A stretch of 64,000 bases of DNA from Chaenocephalus aceratus (GCA_023974075.1 CM043801.1:27977904-28041903), one strand, 5' to 3'. Positions 47,385 through 59,160 are shown, counted from the stretch's first letter. Program-made: numbers and translations. The notes: generated by a model not told the origin, from the letters alone.

Positions 47385-47660
47385 TCAATCAATCAATCAA
47401 TGTTTATTTATATAGCCCAATATCACAAATGTTACATTTGTCTCAGTGGTCTTCACAGTGTGTACAGAATATCAGTATGACAATACGACACCCTCTGTCC
47501 TTAGACCCTCACATCGTACAAGGAAAAACTTCCAAAGAAAACCCAGTTTAAAGGGAAAAATGGGAGAAACCTCAGGGAGAGCAACAGAGGAGGGATCCCT
47601 CTCCCAGGACGGACAGACGTGCAATAGATGCCGTGTGTAAATTGAAAAGATAATACATTT
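47385..47660 (-). mobile_element. Retroposon 3' tail with (ATCA)n
   Basis: An (ATCA)n run followed by 'tttatttatatagcccaata', 'cctctgtccttagaccctca' and 'gggagaaacctcagggagag', a highly repeated teleost sequence interpreted as the 3' end of a non-LTR retroposon in minus orientation (microsatellite tail at the left). I do not assign a clade. Confidence 0.65.
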
Positions 47661-47685
47661 GCAACTATATCTATATCATTTTTAT

Positions 47686-48690
47686 CATACACTGAACAAA
47701 AATATAAATGCCACACTTTTGTTTTTGCTCCCATTTTTCATGAGATGAATTCAAAGATCTAAAACATGTTCTATATACACAAAATAACCATTTCTCTCAA
47801 ATATTGTTCACAAATCTGAAAAAATCTGTGATAGTGAGCACTTCTCCTTTGCCGAGATAATCCATCCCACCTCACAGGTGTGGCATATCAAGATGCTGAT
47901 TAGTCGGCATGATTATTGCACAGGTGTGCCTTAGGCTGGCCACAATAAAAGGCCACTCTGAAATGTTCAGTTTTATCACAAAGCACAATGCCACAGATGT
48001 CGCAAGTTTTGAGGGAGCGTGCAATTGGCATGCTGACAGCAGGAATGTCCACCAGAGCTGTTGCCCGTGAATTGAATGTTCATTTCTCTACCATAAGCCG
48101 TCTCCAAAGGCGTTTCAGAGAATTTGGCAGTACATCCAACCGGCCTCACAACCGCAGACCACGTATAACCACACCAGCCCAGGACCTCCACATCCAGCAT
48201 GTTCACCTCCAAGATCGTCTGAGACCAGCCACTCGGACAGCTGCTGCAACAATCGGTTTGCATAACCAAAGTATTTCTGCACAAACTGTCAGAAACCGTC
48301 TCAGGGAAGCTCATCTGCATGCTCGTCGTCCTCATCGGGGTCTCGACCTGACTCCGGTTCGTCGTCGTAACCGACTTGAGTGGGCAAATGCTCACATTCG
48401 ATGGCGTCTGGCACGTTGGAGAGGTGTTCTCTTCACGGATGAATCCCGGTTTTCACTGTTCAGGGCAGATGGCAGACAGCGTGTGTGGCATCGTGTGGGT
48501 GAGCGGTTTTCTGATGTCAATGTTGTGAATCGAGTGGCCCATGGTGGTGGTGGGGTTATGGTATGGGCAGGCGTATGGTATGGGCAGGCGTATGTTATGG
48601 ACGACGAACACAGGTGCATTTTATTGATGGCATTGTGAATGCACAGGGATACCATGACGAGATCCTGAGGCCCATTTGTGTGCCCAGGCA
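47686..48690 (+). mobile_element. Tc1-like transposon, 3' truncated
   Basis: The left end begins after a TA with 'cactgaacaaaaatataaat', a known Tc1-type terminus, and the transposase starts at 47988. Sequence typical of the element stops near 48690 before the second catalytic Asp region, and no right terminal repeat is found, so the copy is truncated. Confidence 0.85.
47988..48690 (+). pseudogene. Tc1-like transposase, truncated
   Basis: The frame starts MPQMSQVLRERAIGMLTAGM, a paired-like helix-turn-helix (STRAVARELNVHFSTISRLQ). An Arg-rich GRPR-like linker follows (NRRPRITTPAQD), then the start of the DDE domain with FTDESRF (first Asp). Near 48560-48594 a 17-bp sequence (atggtatgggcaggcgt) is tandemly duplicated, shifting the frame; after it the other frame resumes with HFIDGIVNAQGYHDEILRP. 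The C-terminal half with the remaining catalytic residues is missing. Inactive. Confidence 0.88.
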
Positions 48691-48841
48691 TGAAAACGGG
48701 TCAGGGGTGAAAAAGGTGAGAAGGATATTATCCCTCTAGGGGGGTCCGGGGGCATGCTCCCCCGGAAGAACATTTTGAATATTCCATATTTTAAAGCATC
48801 AATCTGATGCATTTTGAGATGCATTTTTTTTGCCAACCTGG

Positions 48842-50450
48842 GGAGTATTTGACTTGAAAACTTTTAGAGGCTCCTCATACATTTTGATCTTCATCCTCAG
48901 TATCATAGGAAACTCCCTCCTCTTATATGTCCTCTATCTCTATGAGAGCTTAAGAAATGTCACAAATCTATTTGTCCTGAACCTTGCCTGCTCTGATTTG
49001 ATGATCACAGTCACACTTCCATTCTGGGCCGTCCCTCTGCTGCAGGACTGGGTCTTTGGTAATTTTGCCTGCACATTTGTGGCTGTGACAAAGATTGTTG
49101 GTTTGTACAGTAGCGTCATTCTACTGACTGCCATGACTTTGGACCATTTCATAACTGTGGTGTTGCACAACATGCCAAGAAACAAAGTAAGGAGGCAGAG
49201 GTTTGCAGCATTGAGCTGTGCAGCTGAATGGATCATCAGCATTTTCGTTTCTATACATGTTCCTACCACGGTCACGGTGAAAGAAAGGGGTGGTCGTTCG
49301 GTGTGTTCATATCATGTGGACTTTGCATTTCATCTTGCAGTGTCTCTGCTCTTCTTTTTCCTGTTATCCATCATTTTTTTCTGCTATTCTGCCATCCTCA
49401 AGAAGGTGTTGCAGGCTTCAAACAGAAGAAAGCACAGGACATTAGTGATGGTGTTATGTATAGTTGCTGCCTTCATCATCTGTTGGGTACCTTATCTTAC
49501 ATTACATTGCATTTAGCTGACGCTTTTATCCAAAGCGACTTACAATAAGTGCGTTCGACCAACAAGATACAAACTTGAAGAAAACAGAATCATATAAGTA
49601 CATCAGGTTTCATAGAGCAAAAACATTTCAAGTGCTACTCAACTGGTTTTAGATAAGCCAGTCCTTTATTAGTATATAAGTGCTTTGTTAGCAATTCTTT
49701 GTTAGTAATTCTATCGATCGAAGTGGAGTCGAAAGAGCTGAGTTTTCAGTCTGCGACGGAAGGTGTGTAAGCTATCTGCTGTCCTGATTCCAATGGGGAG
49801 CTCATTCCACCATTTTGGAGCCAGGATAGCAAACCCACGTGTTTTTGGCTGAGTGCACGTGCTGGGGTGTACAGTGTAACCATGTCCTGGATATAGGAAG
49901 GGCCAGATCCATTCGCAGCATGGTACGCAACCATTGTCTTGAAGTGGATTCTAGCAGTTACCGGAAGCCAGTGGAGGGAGCGGAGGAGCGGCGTGGAACA
50001 TTTAGGAAGGTTGAAGACCAGACGAGCCGCTGCATTCTGGATGAGCTGCAGAGGTCGGATGGCACATGCAGGTACAGTAAACCAGCCAGGAGGGAGTTGC
50101 AGTAGTCTAGGCGTGAGATCACGAGAGCCTGGGCCAGAACCTGCGTCGCTTTCTGGGTCAGGTGGGGACCTATCTTACCTTACATGATTTTGTTTATAAT
50201 CGTGTCCTTCTATAAACCTAAACACTGTTATACATCGAACTGTGTGATTATTGCCTTTAGTATTTGTTGTGTACTTGCTTATTCTCACTGCTGTATGAAC
50301 CCTATTCTGTATATGCTCTCAGAAAAGTGGCGAAAGCATCTTTTGGATCTTTTTAGCTGCAAGATAGTCAGGAGGGTGAGAGACAGGAAGAGAACCACTG
50401 GCTCTTCTGTTAAGCAGAAAGTAGCTTTTAAAGCACAAAGCTCTGCTGTT
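48842..50450 (+). pseudogene. Chemokine receptor pseudogene 2, 5'-truncated and split by a LINE
   Basis: Receptor similarity starts abruptly at about 48842 (GVFDLKTFRGSSYILIFILS), lacking the ATG and first about 22 residues, which are replaced by repeat sequence. TM1-TM6 follow in frame, with DHF instead of DRF at the TM3 motif. After WVPY (about 49493) a LINE tail intervenes up to about 50177; the receptor then resumes (MILFIIVSFYKPKH) and reaches SHCCMNPILY and EKWRKHLLDLFSCK, ending near 50450. Loss of the start and the internal insertion make it a pseudogene. Confidence 0.9.
49496..50177 (-). mobile_element. 3' end of an L2/Rex-type LINE in receptor pseudogene 2
   Basis: On the minus strand it encodes the C-terminal part of a non-LTR reverse transcriptase ORF: LVISRLDYCNSLLAGLLTVP, then QLIQNAAARLVF, LHWLPVTARIQFK and YTPARALSQKH, followed by a 3' UTR ending 'gcgactttggataaaagcg' near the target. 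Its ends abut a repeated receptor motif 'accttA' (about 49490 and 50170), suggesting a short target duplication. Heavily 5'-truncated, as usual for LINEs. Confidence 0.85.
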
Positions 50451-50474
50451 GTGTTGGAACCAACCTGCAGCTAG

Positions 50475-52640
50475 ACATTCAATGCTAAAATGAAAACATC
50501 AATTAGCAACTTGAAACTACAAGAAGATAAGGAGGACATTTACAAAAAAGTAGAGATTGTTGTCCAGAAGGATAGGCAAATGGACTTCATCTTCAAGTCA
50601 AGGTAAGACCACCATTTTATTGAAAATGGGATCTTATTAAGAGAGAACAATTCAATATGTAAATGATCAAATTAAATGTTTTGGGTAGCCTATCCTTTTG
50701 TTGAACTGTCTGTTGAAAATTAATCGAAGCATCAGACAAAAAAAGCTTTTGAAAATAATATTATATTTTGATTTAGGTCAAAATATAATATTTGTAAACC
50801 TGAAGAGTCAGTGCCTCACCAGCCATGAACCTCACTGCAGAAGCTTAGATATAGAAATCTAAGTTTTTTGTGCCCCACCACTGTTGTACATATAAAAACG
50901 CCACTGTTAATTACACAATATCGATTGGTTTAAATGTTGTACAATGCTTTTGTGTTTTTAACCTTCAATTCAGAGAAACAAATAGTTTTTTAGGAGTTTA
51001 GACACTACAGTTTCCGAAGTCACTACTCTACCTAGAATCCCCAGCTATCGTTTGGGACTACAACATGCTTTACAAACGCTGTGATTAGTCATCAAGCCCT
51101 GTGATTGGATGTTGGAGTGGCAGTGCGACAAGGTTACGCTGAGCGTAACAGCTCTATGAAATGGAATGGAACCACGGCAGACTTTCCAAAACTGGAATTG
51201 GACGGGTCCAGCCCCCGGGTCCAACTACACATGCTGGCTATTGTGTATTTCACAACATGTTATATGGGACGTCTCTTTATAAGACGTTTTCGTATTTTCC
51301 ACAATTAGAAGTTGCCAGTATTAAACTGTGTACACCCTGGAGGTTTAGGGGATACGAAACACAGTGGTGTTATCACATTTAAAACATATCATTAATAAAT
51401 GGGTGAATTAATATACCCACATGACATCTAAGCTCAGAAGAGCTTTATTTAACAGCTGGTCTTATGTCTGTGACCCCTCCTGTTGTTCATTGATAAGCCT
51501 GAAACATGCACTTGTCAAGGTTCAGAGGCACATTTGGCAAATATGGCAGTAGCCATCGATCATCTTAAGATAAGATATACTTTATTGATCCCAAGTTGGG
51601 AAATGTTTTTGTTGCAGCAGCATACTACTTTGTTCTACTCCACTACAATTCAGAGGTTAACCTGATAATTTTACTCCACTACATTTATTTTAGTTACTTT
51701 GCAGATTCTGATTAATGATGTGAAATATAAACAACCCTTAAATCAGACTTTAGTTGTGATTCTCAAGTGCCAAAATAAACTATGCAATATATTGGTTATA
51801 TTGTTAAGTACTTATTTATTATTAGTACATATTTATCTGTGGATAACCCCAAAAATGTTTTCTTATTCCAAAGAAGACCTTAACTTAAAGTATTCTTTAA
51901 TGTTTGAATAAAGCCTTATTAGTTGGTCTGTTTTGCACATCCTCCTGTTAATATCTTTGGACGTCCTGCACTAAACTGTTTTATTGTAGAGATCACTACA
52001 GTATCTTCTTGATATTTTCTATTCTATATTTCTATCATGCCTTCTATTTCCCCCCAATTTTGTATGTAGGCTACTCTTAATATTTAAATGTTTTCATCAA
52101 ATAAAACTTATTCAACAACAAAATTCAACAACATGCTTTAACCACTAGGCGGTGCGGGTTAAAAACCCAGTGGTGTAGTTAATAAAACATAATAATATCA
52201 AACAGAATATGACTTAACTGTATTGTGAAATTAAAACAGAACGGTAAAGGAAAATACAGTTTCAGATTATGCATTGTACCATGAACCTGTATAGACCAGT
52301 AACAGTCAACTGCGTGAGGAGTTGGAAAGGTAGTTCAGTAAATAATATCTTTAAAAACTACAAAAACTCCCTTTCTATCAGCTGTGCACCTTTATGGTGT
52401 AAATATAACCTATCTACCAATTGGATCAAATATAAAAGTCAGCCGAATTAGTGTTGATACTGCAAGGAGACGTATTGTGTGAAAAGAAATGGAAGATGTT
52501 TAATTGCTAATATATTTATGATCCACGTCACATATTCAGTTTTGGTGGCATTTCTTACAGTTAGTCAAAAGGTCTTCTGATCAGGGCTCTATAAATAAAT
52601 ATCTACGGCAGATATGTAATATTTATTGCAGCCGAACCGT
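50475..52640. other. Intergenic DNA with scattered repeat scraps
   Basis: No gene recognised. Contains a fish repeat scrap at 51564-51740 ('agataagatatactttattg') and AT-rich unique DNA; open frames here have no domain signal. Confidence 0.4.
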
Positions 52641-52648
52641 GTATTACA

Positions 52649-53238
52649 TAGACCCTCCAGAAAAACGCGATTCTGCGATCGCAGAATTTACCGCATAATC
52701 AGCAAAATGGCGCAGATTTTTAAAAGGCCGCATATTTATCAAAAGGCCGCATAATCCCCGCATTTTTCCACACAAAATTGAGGGGAAAAAAGTTAACTCC
52801 TCTTGACGTGAAGTGATGATGATGTTGACGCGACGTCATCAGCTCGCGCATCACAGAAGGTAAACAACACCGTAGAGTGAACGTGTGGAACTCACACGAG
52901 AGAGAAAACACCAAGATGAAAAAATCTAATCCATCTCATTTACCGACGAACATTTCTGCTAAAGACCGGGCAAAGCAGTACCCCGATGGAACTATTATGC
53001 ACCCGTGCAACTGTGTGTTGGAGCATAAGAGAACATCGGCGATGACGACCCACTTTGATTCATTCAAACATTCTAAAATGCTTTCTGCTGCTGCGGACAA
53101 GAAAGCCAAACAACTCACGTTCACCGAGGCATCAACCTCCAAAACCCTTTCCAGGGCTACAAGAAACGAGGTGAGAAGCCTACAAGATTGAAGCTGGTCA
53201 GATAACGAGCAAGTAAATTAAAACAGAATGAGGCGGAG

Positions 53239-53283
<45 letters not shown>

Positions 53284-53569
53284 ATTAAAATAGCCCAATT
53301 GCTTTTACAATAAATAAACATTGAATGTGTTTAATTGAATAGTAAAGGGGTTTAACGTTAGTGGCAGGTTGTGTGTGAGAGAGAATAAATAAATAAGACA
53401 GCCCAATATTTATTTTTTCCGCATATTTCGCAACTTTTCGCAATTTCACCGCATAAAATCACATAAAACCCCGCATGTTTGATCGCATAATCAAGGATTT
53501 TAGCCCGCATAATCAAGGATTTTAGCCCGCATAATCAAGGATTTTAGCCCGCTTTTTCTGGAGGGTCTA
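52649..53569 (+). mobile_element. hAT-like element with BED-type zinc-finger ORF
   Basis: Inverted ends TAGACCCTCCAGAAAAA and TTTTTCTGGAGGGTCTA, flanked by ATTACA on both sides (52643-52648 and 53570-53575). Near both ends it holds 'ccgcataatc' repeats; at the right end a 23-bp unit (gcataatcaaggattttagcc plus two) is repeated three times at about 53484-53552. A (GT)n run lies at 53242-53281. Only the N-terminal part of a transposase remains. Confidence 0.85.
52916..53191 (+). pseudogene. hAT transposase N-terminus / CGGBP1-like zinc finger
   Basis: The frame from MKKSNPSHLPTNISAKDRAK reads HPCNCVLEHKRTSAMTTHFD and SFKHSKM, with a C-x-C...H-x(5)-H-like spacing characteristic of BED/CGGBP1-type fingers at the start of hAT transposases. 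The ORF closes at 53189-53191, with no DDE or dimerisation region after it. This kind of domain has been domesticated elsewhere (CGGBP1), but here it sits inside recognisable TIRs and is short. Confidence 0.6.
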
Positions 53570-54295
53570 ATTACAATGCCGTTATGTGATGACTTCCAAA
53601 GAGAGAAGCAAGATCACTCGGAATAAAGTATTTTATTTAAAAAGAAATGTTTTTCCGATTTCATATCGCATAAACACCATATCCCGGCATGCATTGCGGC
53701 TAAAACAATCAATGTTTTTTAGCCTATCAAAACTTCTGAAAAAAGAAAGGTGTCTCTCAGAATCGAAAGAGAAAAACCTATGGAAAAATACAAAAGCATT
53801 GTACACTTTAAACCAATAAATGTCGTATAATTAACAAGGATAAACTGATGTTTTTTTAGTTGATTTTTAGTTTAGTTCTGCAGATATCACTGTTAAAATC
53901 ATTTGATCATTGGTTTTATTATGAAAACGTCAAGACTGGAAATACTATTTTCAACCCGTAATTTTACATGGGGGCTGCCGCATACCTCAAATCATCTTCG
54001 TAATATCTATCAAACTATAGATCCTACATATTGACTGGACGTGGATTCTAAAAGTACAATACACTTCTCGCTAGAAATGTAATCAAAAAGCGTTTTAATG
54101 GCCAAACTATCCTACAATTTAGGATTTTACAGAGAGGGATATTTGTGAATAAACGACCATCTGTAATGTTAGCATTCAACGGGAGCACTAGAGGGCAAAC
54201 ACTTTAAAACGTAATTATAGGTCGTATTAAGCGCTTGAACAAACGACACATTTGGTCGTAATAAGGGCCTGAACAATCGGCCCATTTGGTCGCTT
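53570..54295. other. Intergenic DNA, nothing recognised
   Basis: AT-rich; no gene or element ends seen. Confidence 0.4.
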
Positions 54296-54437
54296 GAGTT
54301 GGAGGACTTGTTTAATTTAATTTCATACCTTTATTTAACGAAATTGTCCCATTGAGATCATAGATCTCTTTTTCAAGGGAGACCTGCAGCATATAGGTTC
54401 CACATGAAACAATACATTATATTTACAGGATACATAG

Positions 54438-54923
54438 TTATAGATATTTACAAGTGCCCATTGTATCAACGAGCATTTCATTTACCCTAGCTTTAAAAAC
54501 ATGCAGAGGAATGAGATTGCTCAGTTTCAATTCTTGCTGAAGATTGTTCCAAGCAAGTGGAGCTGCGCACATAAAAGCTGTCTTCCCTAAGACAGTCCTT
54601 GCTCTTGGCACATCTAACAAGACTACATCATGTGATCTCAGACAATAGCTGCTTGCAACTCTCTGTGTTATCAGAGAGCAGATATAATACGGGAGTTTAC
54701 CCAACAAAGCTTTATAGATAAACGTGTACCAATGACTGAGCCTCCGTACAGAGAGTGATGGTAAACCTGCCTTGGCATACAGGGTACAGTGATGAGTAAG
54801 TGCTTTACAATTTGTGACAAATCTCAGTGTGCTGTGATAGGCGGCATCTAACTTGTTCAGGCAATAGGCAGGTGCATTCATATACAACAAATCACCATAG
54901 TCCAGCACAGGTAAAAAGGTCAC
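54438..54923 (-). pseudogene. LINE ORF2 C-terminal region
   Basis: Reads FLPVLDYGDLLYMNA, LDAAYHSTLRFVTNCKALTH, LSHWYTFIYKALLGKLPYYI and APLAWNNLQQELKL, the conserved tail region after the reverse transcriptase in L2/Rex-type ORF2. It ends with a stop at 54438. Confidence 0.85.
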
Positions 54924-55192
54924 AGTGAGAAACAGGACTTGTTTCTGAAAAAGAAACCTAGTCTAACCCTCAGCTTTTTAAGCAGGTTATTGACATGAAG
55001 TTTAAAAGTAAGACAATCATCAAGCCAGAAACCAGGTATTTATAACAGGTAACCACTTCAAGTACTTGTCCTTGCATAGTAACAATATCCAAAACAGGCT
55101 CCGGTGTCTTTTTAGCTTTTGAAAATAGCATTACCTTAGTTTTATAAACATTTAAAAGAAGCTTAAGTTCAGCAAGCTGAGTCTGAATAATG

Positions 55193-55894
55193 TTAAAATT
55201 GAGACCTTTCAGAGAGGTAGTTCACAAACCACCCCACTGCATGGCTGGATATGCCAATACTGAGTAGCCTCTGCTTTAAAATGTGATGATCGACGGTGTC
55301 AAACGCTTTGGAAAGGTCAATAAACAGAGCTGCACAACTCTGCTTATTATCTAAAATACTCGTAATGTCATTCACCACTTTCATTGTCGCAGTGATGGTG
55401 CTGTGTTTCTTTCTGAATCCTGACTGATGTTTAGACAGGATATCATTTATACATAAAAACTCCTTTACTTGTTCACTCACTAGGCGTTCGAGCACCTTCG
55501 CCAGAACTGACAATTTAGAGATTGGCCTATAGTTATTTAAAATAGTTGCCTCCCCTCCTTTCAGCAAAGGCAAGACATAAGCAGACTTCCATACTTTTGG
55601 AGTTGTATTTGTGCTGAGGGAGAGGTTAAAAAGAGTAGTAAGAGGAAGAGCAATAACATCTGCAGCTATCTTTAAAAAGAAAGGTTCTACGTTGTCCGGG
55701 CCAGCCGGTTTCCTAGGATCTAGCTTAGATAAGGTTTCATGAACAACATCAACAGTAAAAGGAGTAAAACTGAAAGGGTTTTCCAGACCACATTGTTCAG
55801 AGTCACGGATTGGGGTGTTCACAGAAGCAGAGTTAGTCACAGAATCAAACATAGAACCGCAGGACACAAAATGCTCATTAAAGCAATTTAGCAT
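55193..55894 (-). pseudogene. LINE reverse transcriptase, fingers and palm
   Basis: Contains LDPRKPAGPDNVEPFFLKIA, LPLLKGGEATILNNYRPISK, SVLAKVLERLVSEQV, SGFRKKHSTITATMKVV and ALFIDLSKAFDTVDHHIL. The last is palm motif A with the catalytic Asp. The frame ends before the FADD-type motif C; about 270 bp to the next frame is degenerate. It belongs to the CR1/L2/Rex1 group by these motifs. Confidence 0.88.
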
Positions 55895-55974
55895 AGTAGC
55901 CCCCTCTCAAGTCCCTACCCAATGTCCTGGTCCATTGGAGGTTCCGCTGGAGGTCCTGCCAACTCCATGTCCTG

Positions 55975-56120
55975 TCCCGTTGGGAGTAGGGTGAACAGAT
56001 GTCCCGCTTTGCGCGGGACTGCACAGCATTTTCACGACTTTTGGTGCGTCCCGCAAATTGAGACGATGTCCCGCATATTTCATTTTGATTGGCTAAAATG
56101 CTTTTTCTTTAAAATCAGAT
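55975..56120. repeat. DNA transposon scrap
   Basis: 'agggtgaacagatgtcccgc' with repeated 'gtcccgc' units is a familiar dispersed element start in fish. Ends unresolved; low confidence. Confidence 0.35.
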
Positions 56121-56224
56121 TAATCCAATGGCTGTTGAGAAAGCAGGGAAGGCTATGATCACGGGGCTGTGTTTGCTGTCAATCAAACTGTAACACACGG
56201 CGGGGGCTGGTCAAGTGTTAACCA

Positions 56225-56983
56225 ATGAGAGTAACTCACTCACCATTACTGAGTGTCGCGGTCTTTGCCCTCGAGCCCGGCCCCCTGACTTTCCTGGCCG
56301 CGGTCCTCGCCCTCGGGCCCGGCTCCCTGACTCTTCCAGCTGCTGCCTTCGCCCTCATGCTCGGCCCCCTGAGTTTGGCCACTGTGGCCTTCGCCCCTTT
56401 ATGAACTCTGCCTTGCCCCCGGGCCGTCCGCCCGAGACCCCCACCATGGACTCTGCCTTTCCCCCGGGCCGTCCGCCCGAGAACCCCTCAATGAACTATG
56501 CCTTTCCTGGGCTGTTGATCCAGACCCGTCCTCCGGACCCCCTCCACCCACCCTGTTTGGAATGGTTGACTTTGTGCAGGGATTTCTGGAATCCGTCCCT
56601 TGAGGGGTGGGTTATGTCAGGGTTTGAGTTTTTGTGCGTCTAGTTTTGGGGTTATTTTTGCTGTTCTGTCCTCCCTGTCGTTAGTTTCCCTGGTGTGTCT
56701 AATTGTGTTCACCTGTTGCCCTTGTGTTTCTACTCCCCTACCCGGCTGTTTCTCGTCTTGTGATTACCCCTCCCTGTATTTAGTCTCGTCTCTTCCTGTG
56801 TTCAGTGTTGGTTCGTTATTTGTCGTTCATGTCTCCCTGCATGTTGGTCTCAGTCACCTTTGTTTGGATGCTACCTCGTACCTGTTTTTGGATTCTTGTT
56901 TTGTTCAGCTTTTATTTAATAAAGCTCGCCTTTTGTTTCCTCCTCAATCTGCATTTAGGTCCTATTTTTCCCCAACCCTGACA
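56225..56983 (+). mobile_element. Gypsy 3' end with LTR, 5'-truncated
   Basis: A Pro/Arg-rich coding tail (56260-56605) contains repeats of SAFPPGRPPE-type units and ends EGWVMSGFEFLCV, a tail seen at the 3' end of some fish Gypsy elements. It leads into an LTR at 56615-56983 that starts TGTCAGGGTT and ends AACCCTGACA, with AATAAA near 56919-56924. No pol is present upstream; the element is truncated. Confidence 0.75.
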
Positions 56984-56999
56984 CATTTAGAAAACAAAC

Positions 57000-57640
57000 A
57001 GTACTATTAAGACCATTTTGAAAATATACATCAGTAAGAAAAGGTTTTAAATGTGCATTAAAGTTCCCATGTCATGGCCATTTCTACTCATCATATTTCC
57101 ATTGTTGAGGTCTACTAGAATAGATGTAAATAGTGCAATTTTCCAAAATCACATTGGTTTCTCAAACAGCATCTCTGTACAGTATGTGTATTCACTCTGT
57201 CCTAAACGGCTTGTTGGAGCTCCTGACCCCCCCCTCCCTGTGAGCCCAGTGTGCTCTGGTCGGGACGCTGCGAGGCTCGCTGCTGCGAGCCGCTGCGAGG
57301 AGCGTACAGGTTTCCGGGTCGGTGATACAGCGAGAACAAGCGAAACTCATCCTGAGCACACACAAACACTCACAGCCAAGTAAAAACAATAAGTGTGGCT
57401 TGATATGGAGTAAAAAAAGGTTCATAACGCTGTGAGATTGGGTCTGCGGAGAGCATTTCTCCGCGATCCCAACTCGTCTATTACCAGCGTTCAGGGAGCT
57501 TTATGCAAGTCAATAGGGACTCCCTATTAGTTAGCAAAGGGATCCTGGTGTGTGAGGTGCTCCGCGGATTGGTCCATTTGGGCCAATCCGGTCATTTGTT
57601 GTTGATTTGGGTGTTCACACATCACAGAACCCAGAAAGCA
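57000..57640. other. Intergenic DNA with MITE scrap
   Basis: 'attaaagttcccatgtcatg' at about 57056-57075 is the start of a common TTAA-type fish MITE, but no right end is seen. GC-rich 'gctgcgagcc' stretch near 57270. No gene recognised. Confidence 0.35.
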
Positions 57641-57874
57641 AACAATGGAAAATGACCAACACCTTGCTGGTCCTTGTTCCTCTCCTTACCAGTGTTGCCA
57701 CTGTAAAACAGTAATAAACAAAATAATTAATCAAAAATAACTCTAGAATCAGGAATGTACAATAACAATGCTTATACAGTAAAGCTGGTAATACCAAAGT
57801 GTCTTGTAGCATAATGTGGCAACGTCAGTCTGTCAAACAACACATGAGTGAGAGACGAGAGAGAGCTCACTGAC

Positions 57875-58042
57875 CTCCAGTATATGAAGTCCCATTCAAA
57901 GTCAAGGAGGTTCTTCAGTGGTGTGGAGACGTGTGTGTTGACTGTGGTAGACTTCTTCTGGACGATCACAGCCGTCTTCTTGGAGACAACCTTGCCCGGG
58001 ATGGCCTTTGTTCCTCTCTCTGGGTTGATACCAATGAAGCGC
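57875..58042 (-). CDS. Candidate exon of an unidentified minus-strand gene
   Basis: A 168-bp segment bounded by TTTCAG acceptor and CTGGAG/GTCAG donor is open in only one of three frames. It reads RFIGINPERGTKAIPGKVVS, KKTAVIVQKKSTTVNTHVST and PLKNLLDFEWDFIYW. Composition and splice sites look like a real vertebrate exon and unlike the surrounding repeats. A possible next exon follows at about 57688: acceptor TTTTACAG, then in phase SGNTGKERNKDQQGVGHFPL and FAFWVL, with a stop near 57620. I do not recognise the protein. It could be an isolated exon scrap. Confidence 0.4.
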
Positions 58043-58063
58043 CTGAAATCAGAAAATGTTTAA

Positions 58064-59160
58064 GATCAGAGACTGAATGGAAAACTATTAGGAACACTTT
58101 GTTGTCTTAAAAAGGGGTAGTTTGGGTTTTATTCCATAAGGTACTATGAGTTACTAACCGCCGGTACTGACATGAGGTATTTAGTGTAATTCCGCTGATT
58201 GGTTTTTCCTATGAGACCCTTCTATATCTTGGAACTATTTCATTTGTTGAAAACTGCCAGTGTATTACTACGCACTGGAGCCAGTTCACATATTACGCCT
58301 CTATTCAAGATTATCGGCGGCTTGATATGGGAATCGGTTCCACTGAATAATAATACTGTTCGGTTTTACTCCCACCGAAAGGGTTGGACAACACGGGGCG
58401 TGACCACTCAGCTTTAGTTTAGGATTTATGTTTATTTTCATGTGCTCTTCTCCATTCAAAGTTAGCACATGGTATCACAAGTTAGCTTTTTCTTCTTACA
58501 AATCCATTTTAAGTTAGATTCAAAGTTAACTTCCTCCATACAAAGTTAGGTTATCAACCTCAGAGAAAACACATATACACAAATTACATAAAACATACAC
58601 CACAAAAGTCTGTCACCATAAACACATATGTAAACCAAACACTCACCGGCTGCCCGTGAGCCCTGTGGCTGATCAAAACATGACTGACAAACATTTCACT
58701 GGCCCTTTTTAAGATGGCTGATGGTCCCTCATCAAATGAGTCCCAAGGGAAACACAATATTGGAACCAAGGTTCCCTCCCAACTGAGACCTATTTTGCAT
58801 GACAATCTGCACAACTAAACCAGTATATTAATGCTTCAAGATTGAAATAAATAGAAAATAAATGAATAAACAACCAAAATTAACTCTATTTCAAGATATA
58901 GAGTTCAAGCAGCAGAATTACTCAAAATAAGTTGTATTCTCGTGTGAATGGTTCATGTTTTTTTGTGTTGAGGCTTGAAATGTTTTTGTTACCTGACCCC
59001 CATGTTATGCATTCAATCACCAAAGCCAAATGAGTCCACACATCTTGTGTGTTTATGGATGCGAGTGTTTTTATCAGTTCTGTGGAAGTCACACACCCTG
59101 ACAGTTTCATTGGAAGAACATTGAGAAAGAATTGTGGTGCAAGAAGTAAATAAAAGCAGG
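58064..59160. other. Intergenic DNA with repeat scraps
   Basis: Short open frames only. 'gtttgggttttattccataa' (58120 on) looks like a MITE piece without a clear partner end. No gene recognised. Confidence 0.35.

Larger units (their letters stand above)
54296..55895 (-). mobile_element. 5'-truncated non-LTR retrotransposon (L2/Rex/CR1-like)
   Basis: Minus orientation, with reverse transcriptase at 55894-55193 and C-terminal region at 54923-54438, and a 3' UTR (54437-54296) with the frequent fish motif 'cctttatttaacgaaattgt'. The 5' end is cut at about 55895, so the endonuclease is absent. It is not a host gene. Confidence 0.88.

Noticed and set aside
55193..55894. Host reverse-transcriptase-like gene
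   Set aside because: Motifs, 5' truncation and the typical 3' UTR identify an L2/Rex-type LINE.
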